A program made the translations under genes and the position numbers. A DNA stretch of 22,645 nt from positions 1 through 22,645 of the forward strand of contig JALCCG010000326.1 in assembly GCA_023212695.1 (NCBI GenBank), read 5' to 3'. A model generated the notes under the pieces. The model was not told the origin of the DNA, searched no databases, and saw only the letters and a program-made list of their open reading frames with translations. Below, piece by piece: positions 15,458 to 22,645 of the stretch (positions are counted from its first letter, which is position 1; every line of letters starts with the position of its first letter). The stretch comes from Sporisorium sorghi (Eukaryota; Basidiomycota; Ustilaginomycetes; Ustilaginales; Ustilaginaceae).

Positions 15458-16116
15458 AGCTGTACAGTACTCGGATTCCGCACACCCGCACACTCGCACA
15501 CACACAGAGATTCACATTAATCATTGTCTGATCAGAACGTCCTCGAGTGATGATGCTACTGTATTTATTGACACTGTGTACGTAGAGCGAGCGAGGTTGG
15601 TTCTGCAACGGCCAAACGCGGCGCGGCGCGAAATGGCGAAATGGTGATTTTGGGGCCGAGATTCGCGGAAATCGGAATTTGGAAGACCGACGCCGAATCG
15701 GTTTTTGGCTCGCCCGGGAATCCTGCTCAAGACTGCAATTTTCCCCCGCGTCTTTCTCTCCACCAACCACCACCACCATCATCATCGTCGTCGCCATCGT
15801 CGCCACCACCACTCGGCGTCCAAAAGCAAACAACGACATCGATATCATTACTCAGAAGGTCCTTGACACCGGCACTCGACACTCGCTGCATGGTACTCAC
15901 GTTACGAGGAGCGAACCGAATCGGATCCTGATTTGGGAAACACAGTATACCCGCCGACCCCCCACGGCAGCCAAGTCAGCGTGGACGAGCATTACGACGT
16001 GTCGTTGAGGGCAGACGAAGCGATTGGATAGCATACGAGGCGCTTCTCAGCGCGTAGTGGACGGATTACACCTGCGTATTGGAGCGCGAGTCGCACTATC
16101 GATACCGCTCAATCAG

Positions 16117-16128
16117 CCGGTGCACCGG
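16117..16128. repeat. 12-bp perfect palindrome CCGGTGCACCGG
   Basis: The sequence CCGGTGCACCGG equals its own reverse complement and lies about 215 nt upstream of the SPT7 start. It could be a dimeric transcription-factor site, but no specific factor is identified. Confidence 0.85.
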
Positions 16129-16144
16129 TCGACGGCTCCAAACC

Positions 16145-16168
16145 AGCTTCCGCGGTCAGACGGAAGCT
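16145..16168. repeat. 8-bp inverted repeat with 8-nt spacer
   Basis: AGCTTCCG (16145-16152) and CGGAAGCT (16161-16168) are exact reverse complements separated by CGGTCAGA. It lies just downstream of the CCGGTGCACCGG palindrome and just before an AGC microsatellite. Confidence 0.85.
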
Positions 16169-16184
16169 CAAGCCCGCTCGTAGT

Positions 16185-16220
<36 letters not shown>
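16185..16220. repeat. (AGC)12 / CAG-type trinucleotide repeat
   Basis: Twelve uninterrupted AGC units lie about 120 nt upstream of the SPT7 start codon, likely in its promoter or 5' leader. Confidence 0.95.
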
Positions 16221-16343
16221 TCCACTGTAGGGTGTCAAGCATCCTTTTCTCAACCTGGACCCCTCGGTAAAACTCATTGCAAATCACATGGACACAGCGA
16301 TAACACGGAGCTACACAACAGCTCATCTACATAGACCATCTCA

Positions 16344-18878
16344 ATGAAGGTGAGTTGCATCACCAGCACCCTCGCATCTCTCGGTGCTCTGTAAAGTAAT
16401 ACTAACGTCCCGCGGCCCCAAAATGTTCTGCAACAGTACCTATTACAAGCGATCGAAGCCAAACGCGCCTCGGTCAAGCTGGGCGATGCCGAGCTGCGCG
16501 AGCTCCTCACCGAGGTGTGCAAAGGCCGAGACGAACGCGAAGAGTTCCTCGAGTCCATCGACCGCATCATCACCGAGCTCAAGAACTACACCGAGCACTC
16601 GACTGCCTTCCTCTCCAAGGTCAGCAAGCGCGATGCCCCGGACTACTACGACGTGATCAAGCACCCGATGGACTTGGGCACCATGCAGAAAAAGGTCAAG
16701 TCAGGGCAGTACAAGAACAAGAAGCAGTTTGCGCACGACCTCAACTTGATCTGGGACAACTGTCTCATCTACAACTCGGATCCGACGCACCCGTTGCGGC
16801 GCAATGTGCAGTTCATGCGCAAGAAGGCCGATCACTTGTTGGAGTTTATCAGCGACAAGAGCGATGTCAAGGACGCTCTGGTGCATTGGGGGACCAATGC
16901 GCCGGTGACGGCGACGATCGAGTTGGATGGCGCGGGGAAGGATGGCGTTAGCACTCCTCCGCCTCAAGGAGAAGCGGCAGCAGCGGCGGCGGCGGCGGCG
17001 GCGGCAGCAGCAGCAGAAGCGGGGAAGGAAGACGCACGCAAACGCAGCAGGAGGAAACGGGCTGATTCCAACTTCGAGCTTCAGGAAGCCTTTGTGCGCA
17101 CACCGCAGAGCATGATGGAGTTCAGCCGCATCGATGCCGGCCTGCATCTACTCGAAACGAGTGGAGCGGCAGCGGCAGCGGCGGGGCCGAGCTCGAGGCC
17201 GATGCTGCTGGCGCCCGTGGAAGCGATGGAGCGGATCAGGAACGATGCCGAGGAGCAAGAGGATCCGCTGAGTGCTGTGCTCGGCTCGATGTTCGCTCCG
17301 CTGTTGGGCGACAAAGGCAAGGAAAAGGAGACGCCGGAACCGCGACCAACACCGCAATCGCAACCGCAATCGCGAACCCAGTCTACATCAGGATCGACTC
17401 CAGCGCCACCCCCGACGAGCACCATCGCCAATTCGTCGCAGAGCATTTCTGCGCTCGATGCATCCGCGGAATGGTTCACCGTGACGGCTTCGCAGCAGCT
17501 CATGGCAAGCGCCCTGCCTGCTCTGCCGTCGTCTGCGCTGCTTCCGTCGTCTTGGTCGTCAGCCTTCGAAAACGACAGGGGCAAGAAGAGAAAGAAGCCG
17601 TTTCACTTGGTGCCCGCCACGAGGCGGAAAGGTCTGCAAGGCAGGATCGCGCGCAACATCCGCACGCTGCACAAGGTGCAAGCGACGCACAACAAGTTTT
17701 TGTCACTAGCGCACCATGTCGAGAACGAAGCGCCCATCCCGGCGTACCTGACGTCCATGTCGTCGGACGACGAGTCGGATTACCCATCCGATCCGGAAGA
17801 TTCGGCTCAACAAGAGCATCGGGCGAACGGTGTAGGGACAGCGGCGATGCACAATCCACTGGCGCGAATCACGGCGGAATCGGCGCGCGAGCACGCGTCG
17901 TACAACGTGCGCACGCTGCTCGCGCACCAAGGCTTCGAGGGCGGCCACCGCGGCGCGGTCGACGTGCTCACGGACGCACTCGGCGAGTTTATGGGCAACA
18001 TGGGCCGCATGCTGCGCATCTACGCGGACCGGTACGCCAGCTCGCTCTCGGCGGAAGAGATGATTCTGCACACGCTGCACGAGTGTGGCGGCGCCGACGT
18101 GCTGTCGCTCGAGAACTACATCCGCAACGACGTCGAGCGGTACGGCAGCAAGCTGTCCGACCTGCTACGCAAGTTGCGCGGAAGCTACCGGGAGCAGTTT
18201 GCGCAGTCGACCGAGCGCGGGGTGGTGGAGGACGAGGCTCTGTTTGCGGACAACGGCGAAGCGTTGGTTGCGGGGCAGTTTGCGGAGGATTTGGGCGATG
18301 ACTACTTTGGGTTTAGAGAGTTGGGGCTGGACCGGGAGCTGGGGGTTAGTGGGCTGACGGTGCCGACGCGGCTGTTTTACGGCAAATCGCGCGGTGGGCA
18401 CAGCGGGATCGCCGCTCGAGGTGGAGCGGCGACGGCCAAGGAGAGCGTGCTGCCGTACCCGCCACCACCACCAGCAGTGCCGCTGGTCAGTGCAGCGATA
18501 GGCGCGCAGATCGGCCTGCTGCGCGCGTTCTACACGGAAAAGATGCGCGAGCATCGCCAGCGCATCAAGCTCAACGAACATGCGCACAAGGACGACGAGG
18601 ACGACAACGACGCCCACCAGGCGCAAGAGCAAGAGGACCCGGTGGTGCTCGCCAACACGCTACCGGACCAGGAACAGGACAAGCAGCGCTACAAGGTGCC
18701 GCCGACGGGCAAGATGCCGAGGCGGCTCATGTGGAGTGCGGCCGCTGAGAGAGAGTTGTTGGCTGAGCGGGAGGGCGCGGGCGGTGAGGTGGGGAAGAGT
18801 GCTCAGCAGCAACAGCAGGTGGGGAAGGAGGCCAAGTTGGGCGGCAAGAAGACCAGTGGTGGTGCTGGGGCTGCCTGA
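16344..18878 (+). CDS. SPT7: SPT7-like SAGA subunit with bromodomain and histone fold
   Basis: Model: exon 1 coding part 16344-16349 (ATG AAG) and exon 2 at 16437-18878, giving 815 residues. Spt7 is a structural subunit of the SAGA histone acetyltransferase and coactivator complex; its bromodomain binds acetyl-lysine and its histone fold pairs with Ada1. The N-terminus MKYLLQAIEAKRASVKLGDAELRELL precedes a bromodomain at about 40-140 (FLSKVSKRDAPDYYDVIKHPMDLGTM, WDNCLIYNSDP), with the acetyl-lysine-binding Asn at 115. A poly-Ala run (about 182-195) and disordered linkers follow. A histone-fold-like region spans about 480-590 (ARITAESAREHASYNVRTLLAHQGF, GALYADRY-like helices, EMILHTLHECGGADVLSLENYI). 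The end is Lys/Gly/Gln-rich. The frame upstream of 16437 has no usable ATG, so splicing is needed; the ATG context is weak (T at -3). The bromodomain plus histone-fold pairing is what supports SPT7 over other bromodomain proteins. Confidence 0.87.
16350..16436 (+). other. Spliceosomal intron of SPT7 (87 nt) after the second codon
   Basis: The donor is GTGAGT (16350-16355), the branch site is a perfect TACTAAC (16400-16406) and the acceptor is CAG (16434-16436), 30 nt beyond. The intron is phase 0 and joins ATG AAG to TAC CTA, giving the SPT7-like start MKYLLQ. Confidence 0.88.
16972..17022. repeat. GCG/GCA trinucleotide run encoding poly-Ala in SPT7
   Basis: A mixed GCA and GCG codon run encodes an Ala tract between the bromodomain and a basic patch (RKRSRRKRAD). 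It is imperfect at the DNA level. Confidence 0.85.
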
Positions 18879-19092
18879 GGGACGGAATGGGGTTGGGATT
18901 GCGCGTGCTACATGACTACAGGAGGGAGAGGGCGAGCAGGGAGGAGGGAGGAGAAAGGAGGAGTTGGAAGCTCTTGTTCGAACGCAAGTTGGGATCAGCA
19001 ATGACAGCATCGAACGTAACTTAGGCGCAACTGGACCCATCATGCCTTGTCTGTGACAGTGTGACGCTACGAGGAGCCTCATGAGCGCGCTC
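18879..19092. other. Convergent intergenic gap between SPT7 and the dehydrogenase
   Basis: These 214 nt hold the 3' ends of two convergent genes. The first half is purine-rich (GGAGGGAGAGGG-type). No RNA gene or clear hairpin of note is present. Confidence 0.6.
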
Positions 19093-20043
19093 TCAATCCG
19101 ACGCCGGCAGCTTCTGCAGCGCGCCACCATCGATCCTCATGGTCGCGCCGTTGGCAAACACACTGCTTCTGCTCGCCAAGTACACGACGGCAGCAGCGTG
19201 TTCCTGGGGCCTTCCGCACCTGCCCACGGGGATGTCGGCGCCATTCGTATGGCTGAGGCGGGCGTGGCCGGTCTGGTTATCGCCAGGCTCGGTGCTGGTC
19301 ATGCTGCTGGGATAGAGCCCAGGTTCGATGACGTTGGTGCGGAGGGTGTGGTCGCAGAAGAGCGTGCTGAGCATTTGTCCGAGGTGGGAGACCGCGGTCT
19401 TGGAGACATTGTACACGGGGTTGAGGATCGGCAGTTTGGCCCAAGCGGCGTTGGACGAGATGAGAATCGTCTGGGACGGATACGCGGGCGAGGAGCCCGC
19501 TTTGAGCAGCGGCAGGAACGCCAGCGCGGTGAGGTAGGTGCCGGCGACATTGGTGTTGAGGATCGAGCCGATTTCCGACTCGTCGAACGACCAGAGTTCG
19601 TCAACTATATCGCTCAACTCTTGATCCTTTGACTGCGCGGAGGTGGGAGCGGCGTGGCCGTAGGAGCGCAGAAAGCGCCCGCCGATTCCGGCGTTGCACA
19701 CGAGCACCTGGATCCCCGTTTTGGAGCGCGAAGCGAGGTCAGAGCCGATCAGCTCCCGCGCGGTCGTCAGCGACGCTTTGGAGGTGATATCTGCGGGGAT
19801 GGCCACCAGTTCGCCAGTGGAGGACGGGCAGAGCGTGCGAAAGTTCGATACAACGTCGTCAAGCGCAGGCTGCCGCCGCCCGATGATGTATACCAATGCC
19901 CCATTGGAGGCGAGCGCGTGCGCGGCGTACAGGCCCAAGCCGGACGAGCCGCCGGTTACGACGCATGTGAGGTTCGACACGTCGAATAGGGAGGCGGTTT
20001 GGAGGTGCGCCAAGGGATTGCTGGCGGGGGCAGAGGTGGACAT
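19093..20043 (-). CDS. Short-chain dehydrogenase/reductase (SDR), classical type
   Basis: This 316-residue NAD(P)-dependent oxidoreductase has a Rossmann fold. The cofactor motif TGGSSGLG is at 30-37, GRRQ follows the second strand (56-59), NAG is at 117-119, a catalytic Ser lies in ILISSNAAW (196 or 197), and the catalytic pair Tyr211 and Lys215 lie in YNVSK. PGLYPSSM (241-248) follows, and the C-terminal RIDGGAL is typical of SDRs. GRR after strand two hints at NADP(H) preference, which is inference. No signal peptide is visible in the chosen form. The start at 20043 has A at -3. An upstream in-frame extension to 20148 would add 35 residues of hydrophobic and His-rich sequence and is not favoured. 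The substrate cannot be named. The next gene upstream, BLI-3-like, lies on the same strand 430 nt away. Confidence 0.93.
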   Translation of the reverse strand: MSTSAPASNPLAHLQTASLFDVSNLTCVVTGGSSGLGLYAAHALASNGALVYIIGRRQPALDDVVSNFRTLCPSSTGELVAIPADITSKASLTTARELIGSDLASRSKTGIQVLVCNAGIGGRFLRSYGHAAPTSAQSKDQELSDIVDELWSFDESEIGSILNTNVAGTYLTALAFLPLLKAGSSPAYPSQTILISSNAAWAKLPILNPVYNVSKTAVSHLGQMLSTLFCDHTLRTNVIEPGLYPSSMTSTEPGDNQTGHARLSHTNGADIPVGRCGRPQEHAAAVVYLASRSSVFANGATMRIDGGALQKLPASD

Positions 20044-20473
20044 GGTGCGAGCGATTTCGAGAGGGTTATGATGGAGGGAGAGAGCAAGTGGGTTATGAGA
20101 GAGAGAGAGGAAGAAGAAAGGCACGTGCATGAAGTCGCTCCCACGCACTCGCTGCGATGATTTCCAGAGATCGTCGGTCCGAGAGCTGTGTGGCCTAGGC
20201 CGAGTTCTTCCAACTCACGCTCGACATGCTGGCTCGAGCAGGAGTCGACGAGCTTTGCCCAACGGATACAGCTTGGATCGTCGTGTCATTTCTAGGCTCG
20301 ATTGCGGTTGGTGCGGCTCGTTCGCCAGTGACACTGAGAACATGGACACTCCAACTCCGTATGACATTGGTGGTTCTCAATCCTCAAAAGACTACTGTAT
20401 CCAGCTTCTAGCATTTCAGACAAAAGGGATATCAGATTGCGTGGTAAAAACACGACAAGTTGCGTCCGGCCAC
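20044..20473. promoter_or_regulatory. Intergenic region upstream of the SDR gene
   Basis: These 430 nt separate two minus-strand genes and should contain the SDR promoter plus the 3' UTR of the BLI-3-like gene. A GA run (about 20095-20110) lies in the probable SDR leader and a 10-bp palindrome GGCCTAGGCC at 20192-20201. No further gene is supported. Confidence 0.55.
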
Positions 20474-21085
20474 TCAGTGCACAGGCTTGTGCACGCTCGA
20501 CGCGAGCTGGATCTCCTGGCTCGTGATGATGAGCAGCTTTCCGGGACTAGCCGCCTTGCCGCTAACCGCAGCCTTAGCAGTCTGTGCGAGGGCGCTCAGT
20601 CTGCCGTCGGCCTTGAACACGCGGATCTCCTCCGGGTGCACATCGAGCAGCACCACCCTGGGATCATTGTGGTCGCCCGTGTGCTTGCCGTCCTTCTTAT
20701 CGTCGAACCACGCCGAGAGCTGGCTGGACCAGTGCTCCTTGATCTTGCCCGAGTCCTTGTTGAGCACGGCCTTGCCCGAGATCGAGACCCAGTCGGTGGT
20801 CTTGGGGTCGAAGTAGGCCACGTTCACCTGCGGGTCCGTCTCGACATGGTCCGTCTTGCCAGAGTCGGTGTTCATGTAGAACGAGAAGACGAGGCCCTCG
20901 GTCGTGGCAGGCGCCATGGCGCGCGACGCCAGCTTGCCGTCGGGAGAGCGCGAGGTGAGCATACCCGTACCGATGTGCTTGGTGACCTCGAGCAAAGTGT
21001 CAATCTTTTGTTGCGGGGTGAGGTCAGAGCCCTTGTGGTGCGCGCCCTGGGCGGTAGGGTCGTGGGCCTGGGTGTTGGTCGACAT
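20474..21085 (-). CDS. BLI-3-like FMN-binding split-barrel protein (pyridoxamine 5'-phosphate oxidase-like)
   Basis: This 203-residue protein matches the general-stress-protein-26 / blue-light-inducible BLI-3 family of small FMN-binding split-barrel proteins. Supporting segments are LLEVTKHIGTGMLTSRSPDGKLASRAM (about 31-57), LVFSFYMNTDSGKTDHVETDPQVNVAYFDP (about 65-94), WVSISGKAVLNKD (about 98-110), IKEHWSSQLSAWF (about 114-126) and VVLLDVHPEEIRVF (about 143-156). Family members bind FMN, but the reaction of the fungal ones is not settled. There is no signal peptide. The start has A at -3 and no intron is needed. The upstream minus-strand leader would contain CAA repeats (near 21143-21156). 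Light or stress control is suggested only by the family name, not by any site I can identify here. Confidence 0.87.
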   Translation of the reverse strand: MSTNTQAHDPTAQGAHHKGSDLTPQQKIDTLLEVTKHIGTGMLTSRSPDGKLASRAMAPATTEGLVFSFYMNTDSGKTDHVETDPQVNVAYFDPKTTDWVSISGKAVLNKDSGKIKEHWSSQLSAWFDDKKDGKHTGDHNDPRVVLLDVHPEEIRVFKADGRLSALAQTAKAAVSGKAASPGKLLIITSQEIQLASSVHKPVH

Positions 21086-21851
21086 TGTTGAACAGTGTGT
21101 GTTGTGAATATAGAGCCGAGAGAGGAGGTGCAAGTTTTTAATGTTGTTGTTGTTGTCAACGATGGTGGCCTCGAGGATAAGCAGGAACCGTCTATCTTGA
21201 AGCCACCGACCGCTGTGGCAGCTGCCGGTCGAGGATCGACACTTCCAAGTGACATCTAAACTTAGCAAGATGACATCATTCTCAGGCTCAAACTGGGCTG
21301 TGCGCAGTTCTTGCGTCTTCTCCAAGCAGGAAAGGAGACGGGGACGCGATGTGATCTCATCACAACACTGCCTCTCACACCTGCCTGCCACACATGTGGG
21401 CAAGGACAGGACAAGCGAAGGCGAGCGAGTCTCTGACGATGAATCACAGACCGAGCCAGAGCCAAAAAGCCAGAGCAAACAAGGGCGTCAGGAGGCATGG
21501 CACGGACCTTTGTCATACACAACGTCACCAGCACCAGGGACCGAGGACCGAGCGCATGTGGAGGCAAGTAGAGCCAATCGAGATGCGATCTTGGTTTCAT
21601 TCCCGATCTGACAAGGTGCCGAGTGTATGTATGAAAATAGCACAATCTCAAGACCAAAAATTGCGAGCCGCTCCAAGCGAAGCCTTCTATGACAGCAGGC
21701 CAGAGACGGGTGGGTTGGTTAGGGCTCCTTGTCCGTCGGCAAGCCGCGATCCAGCTGACGTCGCCACCAAGTAACACCGAGCCGGGGAGCGATCAGCTGC
21801 TCTTGCCGCTTTCATGCTGGTCGGGCGTTTTGCCGCTTTTCGCCTAACTGT

Positions 21852-21869
21852 GCCTCCTTGACAGGAGGC
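21852..21869. repeat. 7-bp perfect hairpin with TGAC loop
   Basis: GCCTCCT (21852-21858) and AGGAGGC (21863-21869) are exact reverse complements around a 4-nt loop. It lies far from any annotated gene end. Confidence 0.85.
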
Positions 21870-21883
21870 TGATCGACCATCTT

Positions 21884-21901
21884 CAACAACAACAACAACA
21901 A
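21884..21901. repeat. (CAA)6 microsatellite
   Basis: Six CAA units lie 14 nt beyond the small hairpin in the gene-poor right end. Confidence 0.95.
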
Positions 21902-22440
21902 ATCTCGTTCCAGAAAGCTGACGATCCACACTCCAGACCGATCTCATTCGAGGGACTGTACTCTCAAGTGAGGAGAGAGAGCTTCGGCGAAACCCATGGA
22001 TGTGCGACGTCGGAGTTGAAAGTGCTTTTGCTCTTGGCACTGTCTGCCCGGCCCTAGACGGTGGTGAAGACGCGACAGTCACGGGAGTCAGAGCTCATGC
22101 TGTTGATGCCGAAGGACGCTCTCGCCAATGAGCACACGCGCACGGCATTCTGCTCAAATTCCAAAGCCATGTCACACGCGCCAGCACGCCGAGGCGTCAC
22201 ATTCGCGGGCACTATGGCAGTCATTTACAGCGTGTGCTTCTTTCTCTCGCTCGCGAAAAAAAGGGGAGACTCACTCACATCAACCATCTCGCTTGACTCG
22301 CATTCGACCTCGCTACAATCAGTCAACAGAACAGAACGATGATGGGAAGAAAAAGAGAGAGTGGTCTGTCTGCGTGTGCTTCGAGAAGGAGGAAAGGGGG
22401 AGAACCATAAGCCCACCTTGTTGCAGCGTGGGCTTGCGGC

Positions 22441-22466
22441 GTGTGTGTGTGTGTGTGTGTGTGTGT
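22441..22466. repeat. (GT)13 dinucleotide microsatellite
   Basis: Thirteen uninterrupted GT units lie in the gene-poor right end, about 70 nt before the long A run. Confidence 0.95.
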
Positions 22467-22535
22467 CTCGGTCCCTTTGCCTGTTTGTGAGCGGCAGGTG
22501 CAGCAGCAGCAACAAGAGCGGGAGAGCCCCAAGAC

Positions 22536-22536
<1 letters not shown>

Positions 22537-22585
<49 letters not shown>

Positions 22586-22590
22586 AAAAC

Positions 22591-22627
<37 letters not shown>
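22537..22627. repeat. A48 homopolymer followed by C36 homopolymer
   Basis: An uninterrupted run of 48 A (22537-22584) is followed by CAAAACT and then 36 C (22592-22627). Both runs are exceptionally long next to the rest of the window. They may be real or may be affected by sequencing or assembly, so lengths should be treated as approximate. Confidence 0.9.
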
Positions 22628-22630
<3 letters not shown>

Positions 22631-22645
22631 CTCTTTTCGTTTTGT

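Larger units (their letters stand above)
15458..16343. promoter_or_regulatory. Intergenic region between the FAD oxidoreductase and SPT7
   Basis: These 886 nt hold the FAD gene 3' UTR and the SPT7 promoter and leader. Visible elements are a CA-type run (about 15493-15505), a duplicated GCGAAATG (15628-15643), CCA/TCA/TCG trinucleotide runs near 15762-15812, a 12-bp palindrome (16117-16128), an 8-bp inverted repeat (16145-16168) and (AGC)12 (16185-16220). No tRNA boxes or convincing coding region were found. Confidence 0.55.
21086..22645. other. Gene-poor 1.56-kb region with repeats
   Basis: No convincing gene is visible on either strand: open frames are short, lack domains and have skewed composition. 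The first few hundred nt should contain the BLI-3-like gene's leader and promoter. The region holds a 7-bp hairpin (21852-21869), (CAA)6 (21884-21901), (GT)13 (22441-22466), A48 (22537-22584) and C36 (22592-22627). No tRNA or rRNA signature was found. Confidence 0.6.

Noticed and set aside
15641..16008. Possible small gene between the FAD gene and SPT7
   Set aside because: The open frames there are Ser/Pro/Thr runs from trinucleotide repeats, with no start context or domain.
18960..19000. Possible tRNA B-box-like TTCGAACGC near 18976
   Set aside because: There is no A-box at a suitable distance and no cloverleaf can be drawn; the match is likely chance.
20129..21091. 320-codon plus-strand frame over the BLI-3-like gene
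   Set aside because: It is the antisense shadow of a recognisable FMN split-barrel protein and has no domain of its own.
1..22645. CRISPR array, transposase, viral or secondary-metabolite cluster genes
   Set aside because: No regularly spaced repeats, integrase or transposase motifs, viral proteins, or PKS, NRPS or terpene cyclase domains were seen. The GGPP synthase sits among unrelated housekeeping genes.

Overview
This 22.6-kb window reads as nuclear DNA of a basidiomycete fungus, most likely a smut (Ustilaginomycotina, close to the Ustilago/Sporisorium group). The basis is protein similarity recalled by eye, compact GC-rich genes with almost no introns (two short introns in nine genes, one with a perfect TACTAAC branch site), and abundant microsatellites and Ser/Ala/Gly-rich low-complexity tracts between and inside genes. 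Species cannot be fixed from the sequence alone.

Nine protein genes are supported. From left to right: a geranylgeranyl diphosphate synthase (minus) diverges from RPB8, a shared RNA polymerase subunit (plus, one intron). A PMR1-type Golgi Ca2+/Mn2+ P-type ATPase (plus) follows, then a probable Mediator subunit MED17 (plus). MED17 converges, with only 89 nt between stop codons, on a VIP36-like L-type lectin cargo receptor (minus). A 1.15-kb divergent region separates the lectin from a large FAD-linked (PCMH/BBE) oxidoreductase (plus) whose FAD-binding domain is split by about 570 low-complexity residues. Next is an SPT7-like bromodomain plus histone-fold SAGA subunit (plus; the intron lies only two codons after the start). 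It converges on a short-chain dehydrogenase (minus), followed by a BLI-3-like FMN split-barrel protein (minus). The last 1.56 kb has no convincing gene and ends in an A48 run followed almost directly by a C36 run.

Functionally this is mostly ordinary housekeeping content: isoprenoid precursor supply, transcription machinery (RPB8, MED17, SPT7) and secretory-pathway ion and cargo handling (PMR1, lectin). Three putative redox or flavin enzymes complete it. I see no operon-like logic, secondary-metabolite cluster, CRISPR array, transposase or viral gene, and no convincing new multi-gene system. The leads most worth a second look are the interrupted FAD oxidoreductase that lacks the usual covalent-flavin His and Cys, a long near-perfect hairpin at 11338-11398 preceded by an A-tract tandem array, a second hairpin at 19-63, and the tiny first coding exon of SPT7.
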